Source: Phycisphaeraceae bacterium
Lineage (GTDB): Bacteria > Planctomycetota > Phycisphaerae > Phycisphaerales > UBA1924
Reading direction: 5' to 3'
Length of the DNA stretch: 64,000 nt
Assembly (NCBI GenBank): GCA_019636615.1
Contig: JAHBXF010000002.1
Coordinates: 250,001-314,000, forward strand
A program made the translations under genes and the position numbers. Positions within the stretch are counted from its first letter, which is position 1. Each line of letters opens with the position of its first letter. Positions 8,498-16,647 of the stretch are shown here, piece after piece. The notes under the pieces are model-generated. The model made no database searches. It saw nothing but the letters and a program-made list of their open reading frames with translations, and was not told the origin of the DNA.

Positions 8498-8968
8498 TCA
8501 GCGCGGCGCGGGCTCGCCCAGCGCGACGGTGGTGAGCCCCGATCGTGAGGCGGCTTCGTGCACGCGGACGACGCTCTCATATGAAATCTCGGGCTCTGGG
8601 AGGATGAGAAGCACCGTGTCGGGGTTGCTTTGCGCCAGCGCGAGCAGATAAGGCGCGATGCGCTGGGGCGGGAGCGTGATCGGCTCGGTCTGACCGTCGG
8701 GGACGGCCTGGGCGTGCCAACCCTCGGGTGTGCTCGCCTGGCGAAGGTGCAGGCGTATGCGGGGCGGAGGGGTGTCGGTCGGCGGCTGAGCACGCGCCGA
8801 GGCGATGGGGATGGCGGTTCGGATGAACCACTCGGGCCCGAGCATCGCAGCGCTGGCCATGAAGAAAATGAGAATGACCATGACGACATCGACCATCGGC
8901 GTCATGTTGGGGCCGTAGTGCTGTTCACGCAGCGAAGCGGCGTTGCGCCGGCGGAAGTGGCCGTTCAT
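8498..8968 (-). CDS. ExbD/TolR-family biopolymer transport protein (second of pair)
   Basis: A 156-residue protein with the ExbD/TolR layout: short cytoplasmic N-terminus, one membrane helix (about residues 26-46) carrying the conserved proton-path aspartate (Asp27 in MTPMVDVVMV), and a periplasmic domain. With an ExbB/TolQ partner these proteins couple the proton gradient to TonB-, Tol- or gliding-type work in the outer membrane. The ATG overlaps the stop of the upstream exbD-like gene by four bases, so the two are translationally coupled. It is the last gene of the trio. No TonB or TolA gene is adjacent. Confidence 0.85.
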   Translation of the reverse strand: MNGHFRRRNAASLREQHYGPNMTPMVDVVMVILIFFMASAAMLGPEWFIRTAIPIASARAQPPTDTPPPRIRLHLRQASTPEGWHAQAVPDGQTEPITLPPQRIAPYLLALAQSNPDTVLLILPEPEISYESVVRVHEAASRSGLTTVALGEPAPR

Positions 8969-9402
8969 CGCCGCGGCCCTCCGTCATCGCGGCGTGCAAC
9001 CAGTTTGACGCCGGGAACGCCCGCGCTGCGCAGCGCGTTCAGGACGGGCTCGATCTGCGCGTATGGAACGGCGCGGTCGGCGCGAAGTCTGAACGGGGTT
9101 GAGGCGGGGTCGATGGCCCGGACGCGCAGAACATCGGCGAGCGAATCGCGGGTGGTTGGCACCCCGTCGATGTCGAGGGTGATGTCGCCGGTTTCGGATC
9201 TTGCAAGATTGATGGTGACAAAGGCCGCGCTGTCGTCGGTGGCGCCCGTGCCCGATGCCGGGAGGTCAACGGCGGTGGTGCGGCTGGCGGCAAGGTTGCC
9301 CACGAGCAGGTAGAAGATGATGAGGACCATCACCACGTCGATGAGCGGGGTGACGTTGATCTTGCCGGCGGGCGGCGGATGGTGTGAGACGCGGTACTTC
9401 AC
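8965..9402 (-). CDS. ExbD/TolR-family biopolymer transport protein (first of pair)
   Basis: A 145-residue ExbD-type protein. Asp22 in NVTPLIDVVMVL lies in the single N-terminal membrane helix (about residues 17-36), and the periplasmic part follows from residue 40. The C-terminus ends in an Arg/Asp-rich tail. The gene starts 19 bases after the ExbB-type gene and overlaps the second ExbD-type gene by four bases. Two different ExbD proteins with one ExbB is a common planctomycete arrangement and may form a heteromeric stator. Confidence 0.87.
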   Translation of the reverse strand: MKYRVSHHPPPAGKINVTPLIDVVMVLIIFYLLVGNLAASRTTAVDLPASGTGATDDSAAFVTINLARSETGDITLDIDGVPTTRDSLADVLRVRAIDPASTPFRLRADRAVPYAQIEPVLNALRSAGVPGVKLVARRDDGGPRR

Positions 9403-9421
9403 GGGCGGGTTGCCGGGCGGG

Positions 9422-10105
9422 TTACCTGGGGCTTGGTCTGGTTGAATCTGCGGCGGGGATGAGTTCGACCAGTTCGGAGGCGACGACGATGGCGCGCGTG
9501 CAGTGCCTGTCGATGATGCCTTTGTAGATGCCGTAGGCCAGAAGGCAGGGGATGGCCAGACACAGACCCAGGAGGGTGTGAAAGAGGGCTTTGCTGATGC
9601 CCAGGGAGAGGTCTGCCGGGCCGGCCTGTCCGCCGGTGGTGGAGAGCGAGGTAAAGGCGAGGATCATGCCCCAGACCGTGCCGGCCAGTCCCACGAGCGG
9701 GCCGAGGTTGCCGATGACGTTGAGCAGGTCGATCTTGCGGAACCAGCGTGAGGACTCTTCGCTGGCGGCGAGTTCCGCGGCCTCGCGGATGGTTGACCGG
9801 TCTTTGCCCGCGAGGTCGTAGGCGGGCCTGAGCACACGGCAGACGAAGAGGTCTTCGTGTTCCCGGAGTGTGGAAGAGAAGTCTTCCCAGCGGCCAGAGC
9901 GGGCGAGGTCTCGCAGGCGCTGCGAGAGGCTCTCGGGGACGATGCGTGACTGGCGGATCTCGAACATGCACAGAAAGATCATGGCGACGCCCACCACCGA
10001 GCCCAGCAGGAGCAGGATGGTGAAGATGTCGAAAGACTGTATAAAGAGGGGCCAGAGCCCTGTGGGGTGAACGGCGGCGAGGATTGTGGGTGTCTGCTCG
10101 GGCAT
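9422..10105 (-). CDS. MotA/TolQ/ExbB proton-channel family protein
   Basis: A 227-residue protein with three membrane segments: about residues 17-41, 110-135 (LGPLVGLAGTVWGMILAF, the family signature) and 160-182. It is the channel-forming stator subunit that works with ExbD/TolR. The ATG at 10105 gives the normal family length; the frame remains open upstream to 10354 but overlaps the promoter and start of the divergent thiolase gene. First gene of the three-gene operon read towards lower coordinates. Confidence 0.87.
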   Translation of the reverse strand: MPEQTPTILAAVHPTGLWPLFIQSFDIFTILLLLGSVVGVAMIFLCMFEIRQSRIVPESLSQRLRDLARSGRWEDFSSTLREHEDLFVCRVLRPAYDLAGKDRSTIREAAELAASEESSRWFRKIDLLNVIGNLGPLVGLAGTVWGMILAFTSLSTTGGQAGPADLSLGISKALFHTLLGLCLAIPCLLAYGIYKGIIDRHCTRAIVVASELVELIPAADSTRPSPR

Positions 10106-10244
10106 CGGGGGGCAGTGTACGTGCGGCGGGGCAGAGCCGGTGGGGGGACATAAATCGGCGGGGACCGGATGGGGCGGTCGCGGGCGAGCGCGCGTACCCT
10201 GAAGATTCATCCCTTTTCTGCGGGTTCTCTTGGAGATTGAGCGA

Positions 10245-11447
10245 ATGTCCCACCCTGTGATCCTCGGCGCCAGACGCACCCCTGTCGGCAAGTTCTTCGG
10301 CGGCCTGTCGAAGGTTCCTTCGCCCACGTTGGCCTCGTACGCGCTCGCCGGCATACTGGCGGAGAACGCCGCGCTTCAGGGGCAGGCGGCGTCGGGCGGC
10401 TTTGACGAAGTGATCATGGGGTGTGTGCTGCAGGCGGGCCTGGGGCAGAACCCCGCTCGCCAGGCCGCGCTGAAGGCCGGCCTGCCCGACACAACCTCGT
10501 GCGTCACCGTGAACAAGGTGTGCGGCAGCGGGTTGCAGGCCGTGATCCAGGCGGCCCAGACCATCAAGTCGGGTGACAACCACCTGGTGGCCGCGGGCGG
10601 CTTCGAGAACATGACGGCGGCGCCGTATTTTGCCCGCATCCGCGACGGTGCGGGAGCCCCGAAGTTCGGGCCGGCCACGTTCGAGGACCACATGCAGTTC
10701 GACGGGCTGCGGTGCGCCTTTGAGTGCTGGGCGATGGGCAACGCGGCCGACTACATCGCCAAGGCCCACGAGGTGAGCCGGGCGGAGCAGGACCGCTGGG
10801 CCGCGCGGTCTCACCAGCGCGCCGCCGAGGCCACGAAGAACGGCTGGTTCAAGAACGAGATCGTGGCGCTGAGCGGCGAGCAATGCCTTGACAAGCGTTC
10901 GCCGGGCGTTGCGGCCGATGAGGGGATCCGTGCGGAGACAACCGTGGAGTCGCTGGGCAAACTGCGGGCGGTCTTTGCTGCCGATGGCACGGTGACGGCG
11001 GGCAACGCCAGCCAGATCTCTGACGGCGGCGCGGCGGTGGTGGTGGCCAGCGCCAAGAAGGCCGAAGAACTGGGCGTGAAACCACTCGCCAAGATCCTGG
11101 CGTATCACACCAGCGGCGTGGCTCCCAAGGACATCTTCCGTGCGCCGGCGCTGGCGGTTCCCGCGGTGGTGGCCAAGGCGGGATTGAAACTCGGTGACAT
11201 TGATCTCTTCGAGTTGAACGAGGCCTTTGCGGCGCAGGTGCTGCAGAACATGAAAGAGGGCGGGATTCCTGAAGAGAAGGTCAATGTGTGCGGCGGCGCT
11301 GTGGCGCTGGGGCACCCCATCGGCGGCTCGGGCGCACGGTGCCTCGTCACGCTCATCCACCAACTGCACCGCACCGGCGGCAAGCGCGGCGTGGTGGCCC
11401 TGTGCCTGGGCGGTGGGAACGCGGTGGCGATGGTTGTCGAGGTGTGA
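10245..11447 (+). CDS. Acetyl-CoA C-acetyltransferase (thiolase)
   Basis: A 400-residue thiolase. The nucleophilic cysteine is Cys93 in VNKVCGSGLQAV, the C-terminal histidine His357 in GGAVALGHPIGGSGAR, and the second cysteine is Cys387 in CLGGG. The enzyme condenses two acetyl-CoA to acetoacetyl-CoA or cleaves 3-ketoacyl-CoA, in the cytoplasm. The start at 10245 is set by GGAG at 10232-10235 in front of ATG-TCC; an upstream in-frame TTG at 10230 overlaps that ribosome site. The gene is monocistronic, between the divergent ExbB operon and the convergent methyltransferase. Biosynthetic and degradative types cannot be told apart here. Confidence 0.93.
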   Translation: MSHPVILGARRTPVGKFFGGLSKVPSPTLASYALAGILAENAALQGQAASGGFDEVIMGCVLQAGLGQNPARQAALKAGLPDTTSCVTVNKVCGSGLQAVIQAAQTIKSGDNHLVAAGGFENMTAAPYFARIRDGAGAPKFGPATFEDHMQFDGLRCAFECWAMGNAADYIAKAHEVSRAEQDRWAARSHQRAAEATKNGWFKNEIVALSGEQCLDKRSPGVAADEGIRAETTVESLGKLRAVFAADGTVTAGNASQISDGGAAVVVASAKKAEELGVKPLAKILAYHTSGVAPKDIFRAPALAVPAVVAKAGLKLGDIDLFELNEAFAAQVLQNMKEGGIPEEKVNVCGGAVALGHPIGGSGARCLVTLIHQLHRTGGKRGVVALCLGGGNAVAMVVEV

Positions 11448-11512
11448 AGAGCCCCGGGCCGAGACAGGCCCCAACTCTGTGATGCAACATGATGGCCCGC
11501 GAGCGGCGTGGT

Positions 11513-12124
11513 TTATGGCGCGCGCTCAAGGAGCACGAGCCACTCGGCGTTGCCCGAGCCTTTGCCTTTGTGCTGGCCCCCGAGGATCGGGGAGCGGGTG
11601 AGCCCCAGCACGCGCGTGCCGAGGCTGGGCATGAAGGCGGCGGCTTCTTCGGCGATGCGCTGTGCGCTGGCTTCATCGAGCACCCCGCCGCGCGGCAGGG
11701 CGGTGGGGCACTTGTCGCGCAGTTCGTAGTGGGGCTTGATGAGCGAGATGATTCGCCCCGTTGGGGTGAGCCATCGGAGGGCCGCGGGGATGAGAAGCCG
11801 CTGGGGCGTCCAGCCCAGGTCGGCGACGACAAGATCGACGGTGTGCGGCGGCAGGACGTGCAGCGCGTTCGAGCGTTCGATCACGGTGACGCGGGGGTCT
11901 TGCCGCAGTTTCCAGGCGAGTTGGCCGTAGGCGGTGTCGACGGCGTAGACGTGTGCCGCGCCGGACTGAAGGAGACAATCGGTGAAGCCGCCGGTTGAAG
12001 AGCCCAGGTCTGCGCAGCGGAGGCCGCCCGGGGAGAAGGAGAAAGCGGAGAGCGCGTGGGCGAGTTTCAGGCCGCCGCGGCTGACGAAGGAAGGTGCAGG
12101 GTCGGCGGGCCGGGGCGTGGACAC
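11513..12124 (-). CDS. TlyA/FtsJ-like SAM-dependent rRNA methyltransferase lacking the S4 domain
   Basis: A 203-residue Rossmann-fold methyltransferase. SAM motif I is ADLGSSTGGFTDCLL (about residues 38-52); VYAVDTAYGQL follows at about 59, VVADLGW near 100 and a catalytic-type Lys in SLIKPHYEL near 130. The pattern is that of TlyA, which 2'-O-methylates cytidines in rRNA. TlyA proteins normally start with an S4 RNA-binding domain of about 60 residues. That domain is absent: the frame begins right before the SRGGLKL segment that links S4 and methyltransferase. It ends three bases before lpxI reads in the same direction, so they are probably cotranscribed. Confidence 0.8.
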   Translation of the reverse strand: MSTPRPADPAPSFVSRGGLKLAHALSAFSFSPGGLRCADLGSSTGGFTDCLLQSGAAHVYAVDTAYGQLAWKLRQDPRVTVIERSNALHVLPPHTVDLVVADLGWTPQRLLIPAALRWLTPTGRIISLIKPHYELRDKCPTALPRGGVLDEASAQRIAEEAAAFMPSLGTRVLGLTRSPILGGQHKGKGSGNAEWLVLLERAP

Positions 12125-12127
12125 GGA

Positions 12128-13060
12128 TCAGCCTTCGATGGTGAAGGCGTCTTCGGGGAGTGGTCCGTGAACCGGGGGAATTCCGACGATCGCGATGCCC
12201 AGGCGGTCGGCGAGGTCGATCATCTCGGTTTTGTCGAGCATGATCACGTCGTTGGCGGCCAGCGCGAGGCAGCCGCCGCCGTTCTCGTGAAGGTTTCGGA
12301 TGGTGTTGACGCCGACAGTGGGCACATCGGCGCGGCGGTCATGGCCAGCGCGGGCGCCCTTGATCAGCGTCCAGCCCTTCACGCGGCAAAGGTTGCCGGC
12401 GCGTTCCATCATGCGGTCGGTGCCTTCAACGGCTTCGACGGCGATCACGTCGCGCTCGCGCACGGCGATGGCCTGGCCGATATCGAGGCGCAGGGTCTGC
12501 GCGAGCAGGGGCCAGCCGAAGTCGATATCGGCGCGTTGGGTGGTTGTGGGTTGGCGGCGCGTCATGACGCCGGGGGAGGCCATCTCTTTGGGGATGGGTG
12601 AGGTTGAATCGAGGAGGGTGACTCCGCACTTGTCGAGTTGGTCGGCGACGACGTTGAGAACAGCGTGAGAGCGGCGGTCGAAGCGCAGGTGCGTGTACCA
12701 GGCTTTGATGGCGGGCCAGTCCGGGAGGTTCCGGATGATCCGCCAGGGGTCGTACATGAGTTTGGCTTTATCGACCTTGCCCACCATGATGGCGTGCTGA
12801 ACCCCGAGTTTCGAGAGGATGCGGCCCCAGGAGCCGATACGCAGAAGGCCGACAGTTCGGAAGGACGAACAGAGGGCGGGGAGTTCGGGCTCGAACTGGT
12901 GGGCCAGCCCCAAGCCGTGGACAGGGTGGCCGGCATCACGCAGGGATTGGGCGATGAGCATGGGCAGCCGTCCGCCCCCGGCGATCAGGCCCATGGGGGT
13001 CGGTGGCGGGGGGGGATCGGCAAGGATCGTGAGCGTTGGCGGAACGAGCGCGGGGTTCAT
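12128..13060 (-). CDS. lpxI: LpxI-family UDP-2,3-diacylglucosamine diphosphatase
   Basis: A 310-residue protein matching LpxI. The N-terminal domain begins with MGLIAGGGRLPMLIAQSLR and contains GSWGRILSKLGVQ and VGKVDKAKL. The C-terminal catalytic domain has DIGQAIAVRERDVIAVEAVE, GTDRMMERAG and the metal/substrate region ending NDVIMLDKTEMI. LpxI cleaves UDP-2,3-diacylglucosamine to lipid X and UMP in lipid A synthesis, in place of LpxH. The ATG at 13060 is chosen because the reading frame further upstream (to 13213) is unlike the family. A poly-proline stretch near residue 20 is specific to this copy. It precedes the tlyA-like gene by three bases. Confidence 0.88.
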   Translation of the reverse strand: MNPALVPPTLTILADPPPPPTPMGLIAGGGRLPMLIAQSLRDAGHPVHGLGLAHQFEPELPALCSSFRTVGLLRIGSWGRILSKLGVQHAIMVGKVDKAKLMYDPWRIIRNLPDWPAIKAWYTHLRFDRRSHAVLNVVADQLDKCGVTLLDSTSPIPKEMASPGVMTRRQPTTTQRADIDFGWPLLAQTLRLDIGQAIAVRERDVIAVEAVEGTDRMMERAGNLCRVKGWTLIKGARAGHDRRADVPTVGVNTIRNLHENGGGCLALAANDVIMLDKTEMIDLADRLGIAIVGIPPVHGPLPEDAFTIEG

Positions 13061-13291
13061 GCCGGGGCGTCTCACTGTCCCGGAGGAGGGCCGGAAGTAG
13101 ACTGGTGTGTTCTGCGTGCCAAGAGAGCGTGCTTGAAACGCCTCGACCGTACTCATCGCGATGGATCCCCGGAGTTCAGGAAGGGGAAACTGTACATGTG
13201 ATCGGTCAACCATTCAAGGGGGCTCGATAGATTCTGTTTGAAATCTGATAGGGATCGAAAGGTGAGTGAGCCGGGAAAAAGGTTGGAAGGG

Positions 13292-13310
13292 CTGAGGGAT
13301 AGATCCTCAG
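13292..13310 (+). promoter_or_regulatory. Small stem-loop in the leader of the zinc-ribbon gene
   Basis: CTGAGG (13292-13297) pairs with CCTCAG (13305-13310), 24 bases before the ATG at 13334. It lies in a locally AT-richer leader. A role in translation control is only a possibility. Confidence 0.3.
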
Positions 13311-13333
13311 GCACCGAAAGAGGTCCTGAAATT

Positions 13334-13579
13334 ATGCACGGCCGGATCGATATTCTGGTGGGTGAAACACCCGAACCGGGTGGTGGTGCCGGGAGGGGGC
13401 GCGCGGTTGGCAGACCCAGCATTCAGGTGTGGTTTGCGTGCGCTGGGGCCTATCAGAGGGTGTTCAGGGCGGTGGATGGGAGCAAGTATCAGGCCCGCTG
13501 CCCGAAATGCGGCAAAGAGGTGCGGTTTCTCGTCGGGCCCGGGGGCACGTCGCAGCGTGTCTTTGAAGTCCGGTGCTGA
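13334..13579 (+). CDS. Small zinc-ribbon protein, unknown function
   Basis: An 81-residue protein. The second half has a CPKCGK knuckle (near residue 56) and single cysteines before it (VWFACAG) and at the very end (EVRC), enough for a Zn-binding ribbon. The first 30 residues are Gly/Arg-rich. I chose the ATG at 13334; in-frame start codons further upstream (13238) would add a charged low-complexity region in a leader that contains a hairpin. Many planctomycete genomes encode similar small ribbons of unknown role. The gene lies between divergent lpxI and the convergent oxidoreductase gene. No function can be given. Confidence 0.6.
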   Translation: MHGRIDILVGETPEPGGGAGRGRAVGRPSIQVWFACAGAYQRVFRAVDGSKYQARCPKCGKEVRFLVGPGGTSQRVFEVRC

Positions 13580-13585
13580 GAGGTG

Positions 13586-16500
13586 TCAGGGGCCTGCCAG
13601 AGCCTCGGCGATAAGTTCGATAGGGTGCTTGGCGGTGCGTTGCCGTCCATCGTGGATCTGGTGGCGGCAAGAGGTTCCTGTGGCCGCGATGGCCGCGCCG
13701 GGTGATAGATCGAGGGCCGGGAAGAGGGTGAGGCCGCCGATCTTCATGGAGAGGTCGTAGCGGTCGGGCGTGTAGCCGAAGCCGCCTGCCATGCCGCAGC
13801 AGCCGGTATCGAGGGTTGTGAGTTGGTCGCCGAAGACGCGGGCGAGTGCCGCGCTGCTTGTCTGCGCGCCCCAAAGGGCTTTCTGATGGCAGTGGGCGTG
13901 GAGGAGGACCGGTGAGGATGGTGGAGAGAAAGTGGGACGCGTTGGGTGCGCGTCCCAGCGGGTGTGGAGGAAGTCTTCGGGCAGATAGGCTTTGGCGGCG
14001 AGGGCCTGACGGAGGGCCTTTGGTGAGCGCAGATTGAGTTGCAGCGCATCATCTTTGAAGACGGAGAGGCACGAAGGCTCTGAGACGAGGATGGCGTGGA
14101 TGTCGGGGTTGCCGATGAGGGGCGCGAGGCGGGAGAGGGTCTTGTCGAGTTCCTCGATGGCCTGCGGGAGGAGGCCGTTGGAGATTTTGGCGCGTCCGCA
14201 GCAGCCGGCGTCGGCGAGTATCACGCGGTAGCCGCAGGCTTCGAAGACGCGCTTCGAGGCCAGGCCGATGCCGGGCTCGTTGAACATCGAGAAGCAATCG
14301 CCGAAGAGCGCGACGGTTGGAGCGTGAGGTGCGGGGGCAGGCGATGCATTTCGCTTCCATCGGGCCGTGAGCGGGTGTGCGAAGGGTGGGAGCGTGCGGC
14401 GCGGGTCGAGCCCCATCACTCTGTTGATGATCGCTCGGAAGGGGGCGAGCGACGAGACCGCGTTGGCCAGATGGGGCGTGAAAGAAGCGGAGCGGCTGAG
14501 GGCACGGACCGCGCCGAAGAGGCGGGCTTGAAGGGGGGCCCCTTGTGTGCGGTAGCGCTGGGCGGTGTATTCGGCCTTGAGACGGGAGATGTCAACGTTG
14601 CTCGGGCACTCGGTTTTGCAGGCCTTGCAAGAGAGGCAGAGGTTGAGGGTTTCGATGGTGCCGGGGTCGTTCCATGGGGATTGCTGGGGCGAGGAGGCGA
14701 GTTGGCCGGTGATGGAGAGTCGAAGGGCGTTGCCGCGCCCTCGCGTGCTGTGGCGTTCGTCGAGGGTGGCCTGATATGAGGGGCACATGGTGCCGCCCTG
14801 TTTTTTCCGGCAGACCCCCGCGCCGTTGCACATCTCGACCGCGCCGTCGAACCCGTGCTGGTCGGAATAGTCAAAGTAGGTAGAGAGACCGGGGGGCACG
14901 GTGACCGGGGTGGAGGAGGGCTGCACGCGGAGGGTCTGCGTGATGGTGTCGATGCTGCGCGGCTCGACAATGTTGCCCGGGTTGAGCAGGCCGAGCGGGT
15001 CGAAGACTGCTTTGACCCTTCGGAATGCGTGCATGATCTCGGGGCCGTAGAAGCGTTCGAGAAGAGGGGATCGGACGCGGCCGTCGCCGTGTTCGCCCGA
15101 CATGACACCGCCGAGAGATTGTGCGATGTCGGCGGCTTCGACGGCGATCTCTCGCAGGCGTCGGCGGTCGTCGGGGTCGTGGATGTCGAGCAGAGGGCGG
15201 ACGTGGAGGACACCGACCGAGGCGTGCGCGTAGAAGGCGGCGCGTGTGCCGTGGCGCTCAACCGCGCTGCGGAGTTGCTTGACGAAGGTGGCCAGGTTTT
15301 CGACGGGGATGGCGTTGTCTTCGACGAAGGTGATCGGTTTTCGGTGGCCCGGCACGCCGTGAAGCAGGGGTTCGCCGGCTTTGCGGAGTTTCCACGCGTT
15401 GTTCATGGCGGCCGAGTTGGTGTGGAACTGCGACGAGGCCGCGGGGACTGTGCCGCGCAGCGCGTCGAACCTTTCGTTGATTTGCCGTGGTGTATCGCCG
15501 GAATATTCGACGTAGAGGACCGCGCGGAGCGGGGTGCCGCCCAGCGGGGCGGGCATGAGGTCGACATAGCGACGGCACTCGATGTTCTCGCGGGCGAGGT
15601 CGATGATGGTGTCGTCGAGCAGTTCCACGGCGCTGGGGCCTGTGCGCAGGATGTCTGTGACCACCGCGATGGCGCCGTCGAGGGAGTCGAAACCCAGCAC
15701 GGCGAGCCCCTTGACCGCGGGGCGTGGGCGCAGGAGGAGGCGTGCGCCGAGAGTGACGGCGAGGGTGCCCTCGCTTCCGCAGACGAGGTGTGCCAGGTTG
15801 ACCTTGTGCAGATGAGCGTCGGTGAGGGGGTCGCCGTCTTTCCACCCGGCAGACTCCATGGCTGCCAGGACCATGTCGAGCCCGTAGCCGGCATTCCGCC
15901 GGACGGTCTTCGGGAAGCGGGCGCGGATGAGGGGCGCGACCTGGGCGACAATCTCGCAGACGCGCCGCGTGAGGTCTTTCACGACAGGGTCGGCGGAGGA
16001 TGCGCCCTGCTCGAAGCGCAGTGTGCGCCCGGCGTGGTCGGGGTGTGCGAGGGCGACATCGAGCCCCAGGATGTTCTCGCTGGTTCTGCCGTACAGGATG
16101 GATCGTGCGCCGGCGGCGTTGTTGCCCACGCATCCGCCGATGCTCGCGTGCCGGCTGGTGGCGGGGTCTGGGGCGAAGAAGAGGCCCGAAGGCGCGGTGG
16201 CGTCGTTGAAGTCGTCGATGGTGATGCCGGGCTCGACGGTGGCTTCCGCGGCGGTGTGTGAGGGCGGTGAAAGAATGGCGCGGCAGTTGGGGGAGAGGTC
16301 GAGCACCACGGCGCGGTTGGTGCATTGGCCGGCGAGGCTCGTGCCGCCGCCACGGGGCAGGATGGGCACTCGGTGTTCGACGCACAGGCGCAGGGCGCGC
16401 AGGGCATCGGCGGTGTCGGCGGGGATGATCACACCCAGGGGTTCGACCTGATAGAGCGACGCGTCGGTGGCGTAGAGCATGCGGTTGTGCGGGTCGAAGC

Positions 16501-16591
16501 GCACTTCACCGGCGATGGAGGAGAGGAGCGTACGGGCGAAGCCCGCGAGATCGGCGGGCGGGGGCTGCGTGAGCACTGGGAGCGTTGGCAT
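13586..16591 (-). CDS. FAD-linked oxidase fused to Fe-S/CCG-domain protein (YdiJ-like)
   Basis: A 1001-residue fusion. The N-terminal half is a PCMH-type FAD domain (PILPRGGGTSLAGQ near residue 77, GGCVGNNAAGARS near 150) with the FAD-linked oxidase C-terminal domain (HASVGVLHVRP, GEHGDGRVRSPLLER). The middle has Fe-S cysteines: CNGAGVC near 585 and CLSCKACKTECPS near 652. The C-terminal third carries two cysteine-rich CCG motifs (AGCCGRA near 797, TGCCGMAGGFGY near 932). This architecture and size match YdiJ-like D-2-hydroxyacid (D-2-hydroxyglutarate or D-lactate) dehydrogenases that pass electrons to the quinone pool. Substrate is not determined. The ATG at 16591 fits the family; the open frame above it overlaps the next gene. 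Confidence 0.85.
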   Translation of the reverse strand: MPTLPVLTQPPPADLAGFARTLLSSIAGEVRFDPHNRMLYATDASLYQVEPLGVIIPADTADALRALRLCVEHRVPILPRGGGTSLAGQCTNRAVVLDLSPNCRAILSPPSHTAAEATVEPGITIDDFNDATAPSGLFFAPDPATSRHASIGGCVGNNAAGARSILYGRTSENILGLDVALAHPDHAGRTLRFEQGASSADPVVKDLTRRVCEIVAQVAPLIRARFPKTVRRNAGYGLDMVLAAMESAGWKDGDPLTDAHLHKVNLAHLVCGSEGTLAVTLGARLLLRPRPAVKGLAVLGFDSLDGAIAVVTDILRTGPSAVELLDDTIIDLARENIECRRYVDLMPAPLGGTPLRAVLYVEYSGDTPRQINERFDALRGTVPAASSQFHTNSAAMNNAWKLRKAGEPLLHGVPGHRKPITFVEDNAIPVENLATFVKQLRSAVERHGTRAAFYAHASVGVLHVRPLLDIHDPDDRRRLREIAVEAADIAQSLGGVMSGEHGDGRVRSPLLERFYGPEIMHAFRRVKAVFDPLGLLNPGNIVEPRSIDTITQTLRVQPSSTPVTVPPGLSTYFDYSDQHGFDGAVEMCNGAGVCRKKQGGTMCPSYQATLDERHSTRGRGNALRLSITGQLASSPQQSPWNDPGTIETLNLCLSCKACKTECPSNVDISRLKAEYTAQRYRTQGAPLQARLFGAVRALSRSASFTPHLANAVSSLAPFRAIINRVMGLDPRRTLPPFAHPLTARWKRNASPAPAPHAPTVALFGDCFSMFNEPGIGLASKRVFEACGYRVILADAGCCGRAKISNGLLPQAIEELDKTLSRLAPLIGNPDIHAILVSEPSCLSVFKDDALQLNLRSPKALRQALAAKAYLPEDFLHTRWDAHPTRPTFSPPSSPVLLHAHCHQKALWGAQTSSAALARVFGDQLTTLDTGCCGMAGGFGYTPDRYDLSMKIGGLTLFPALDLSPGAAIAATGTSCRHQIHDGRQRTAKHPIELIAEALAGP

Positions 16592-16647
16592 CTGGAGCGA
16601 AGGGTAGTGGAGGAGACGCGGTCGCCAAGGCGCGGCTGCGATGGGGC

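Noticed and set aside
9399..11474. Long reverse-strand frame opposite the thiolase
   Set aside because: Arg/His-rich shadow; the thiolase motifs are on the plus strand.
15258..16385. Long second reverse frame inside the YdiJ-like gene
   Set aside because: Arg/His-rich product; only the frame with the FAD and CCG motifs is real.
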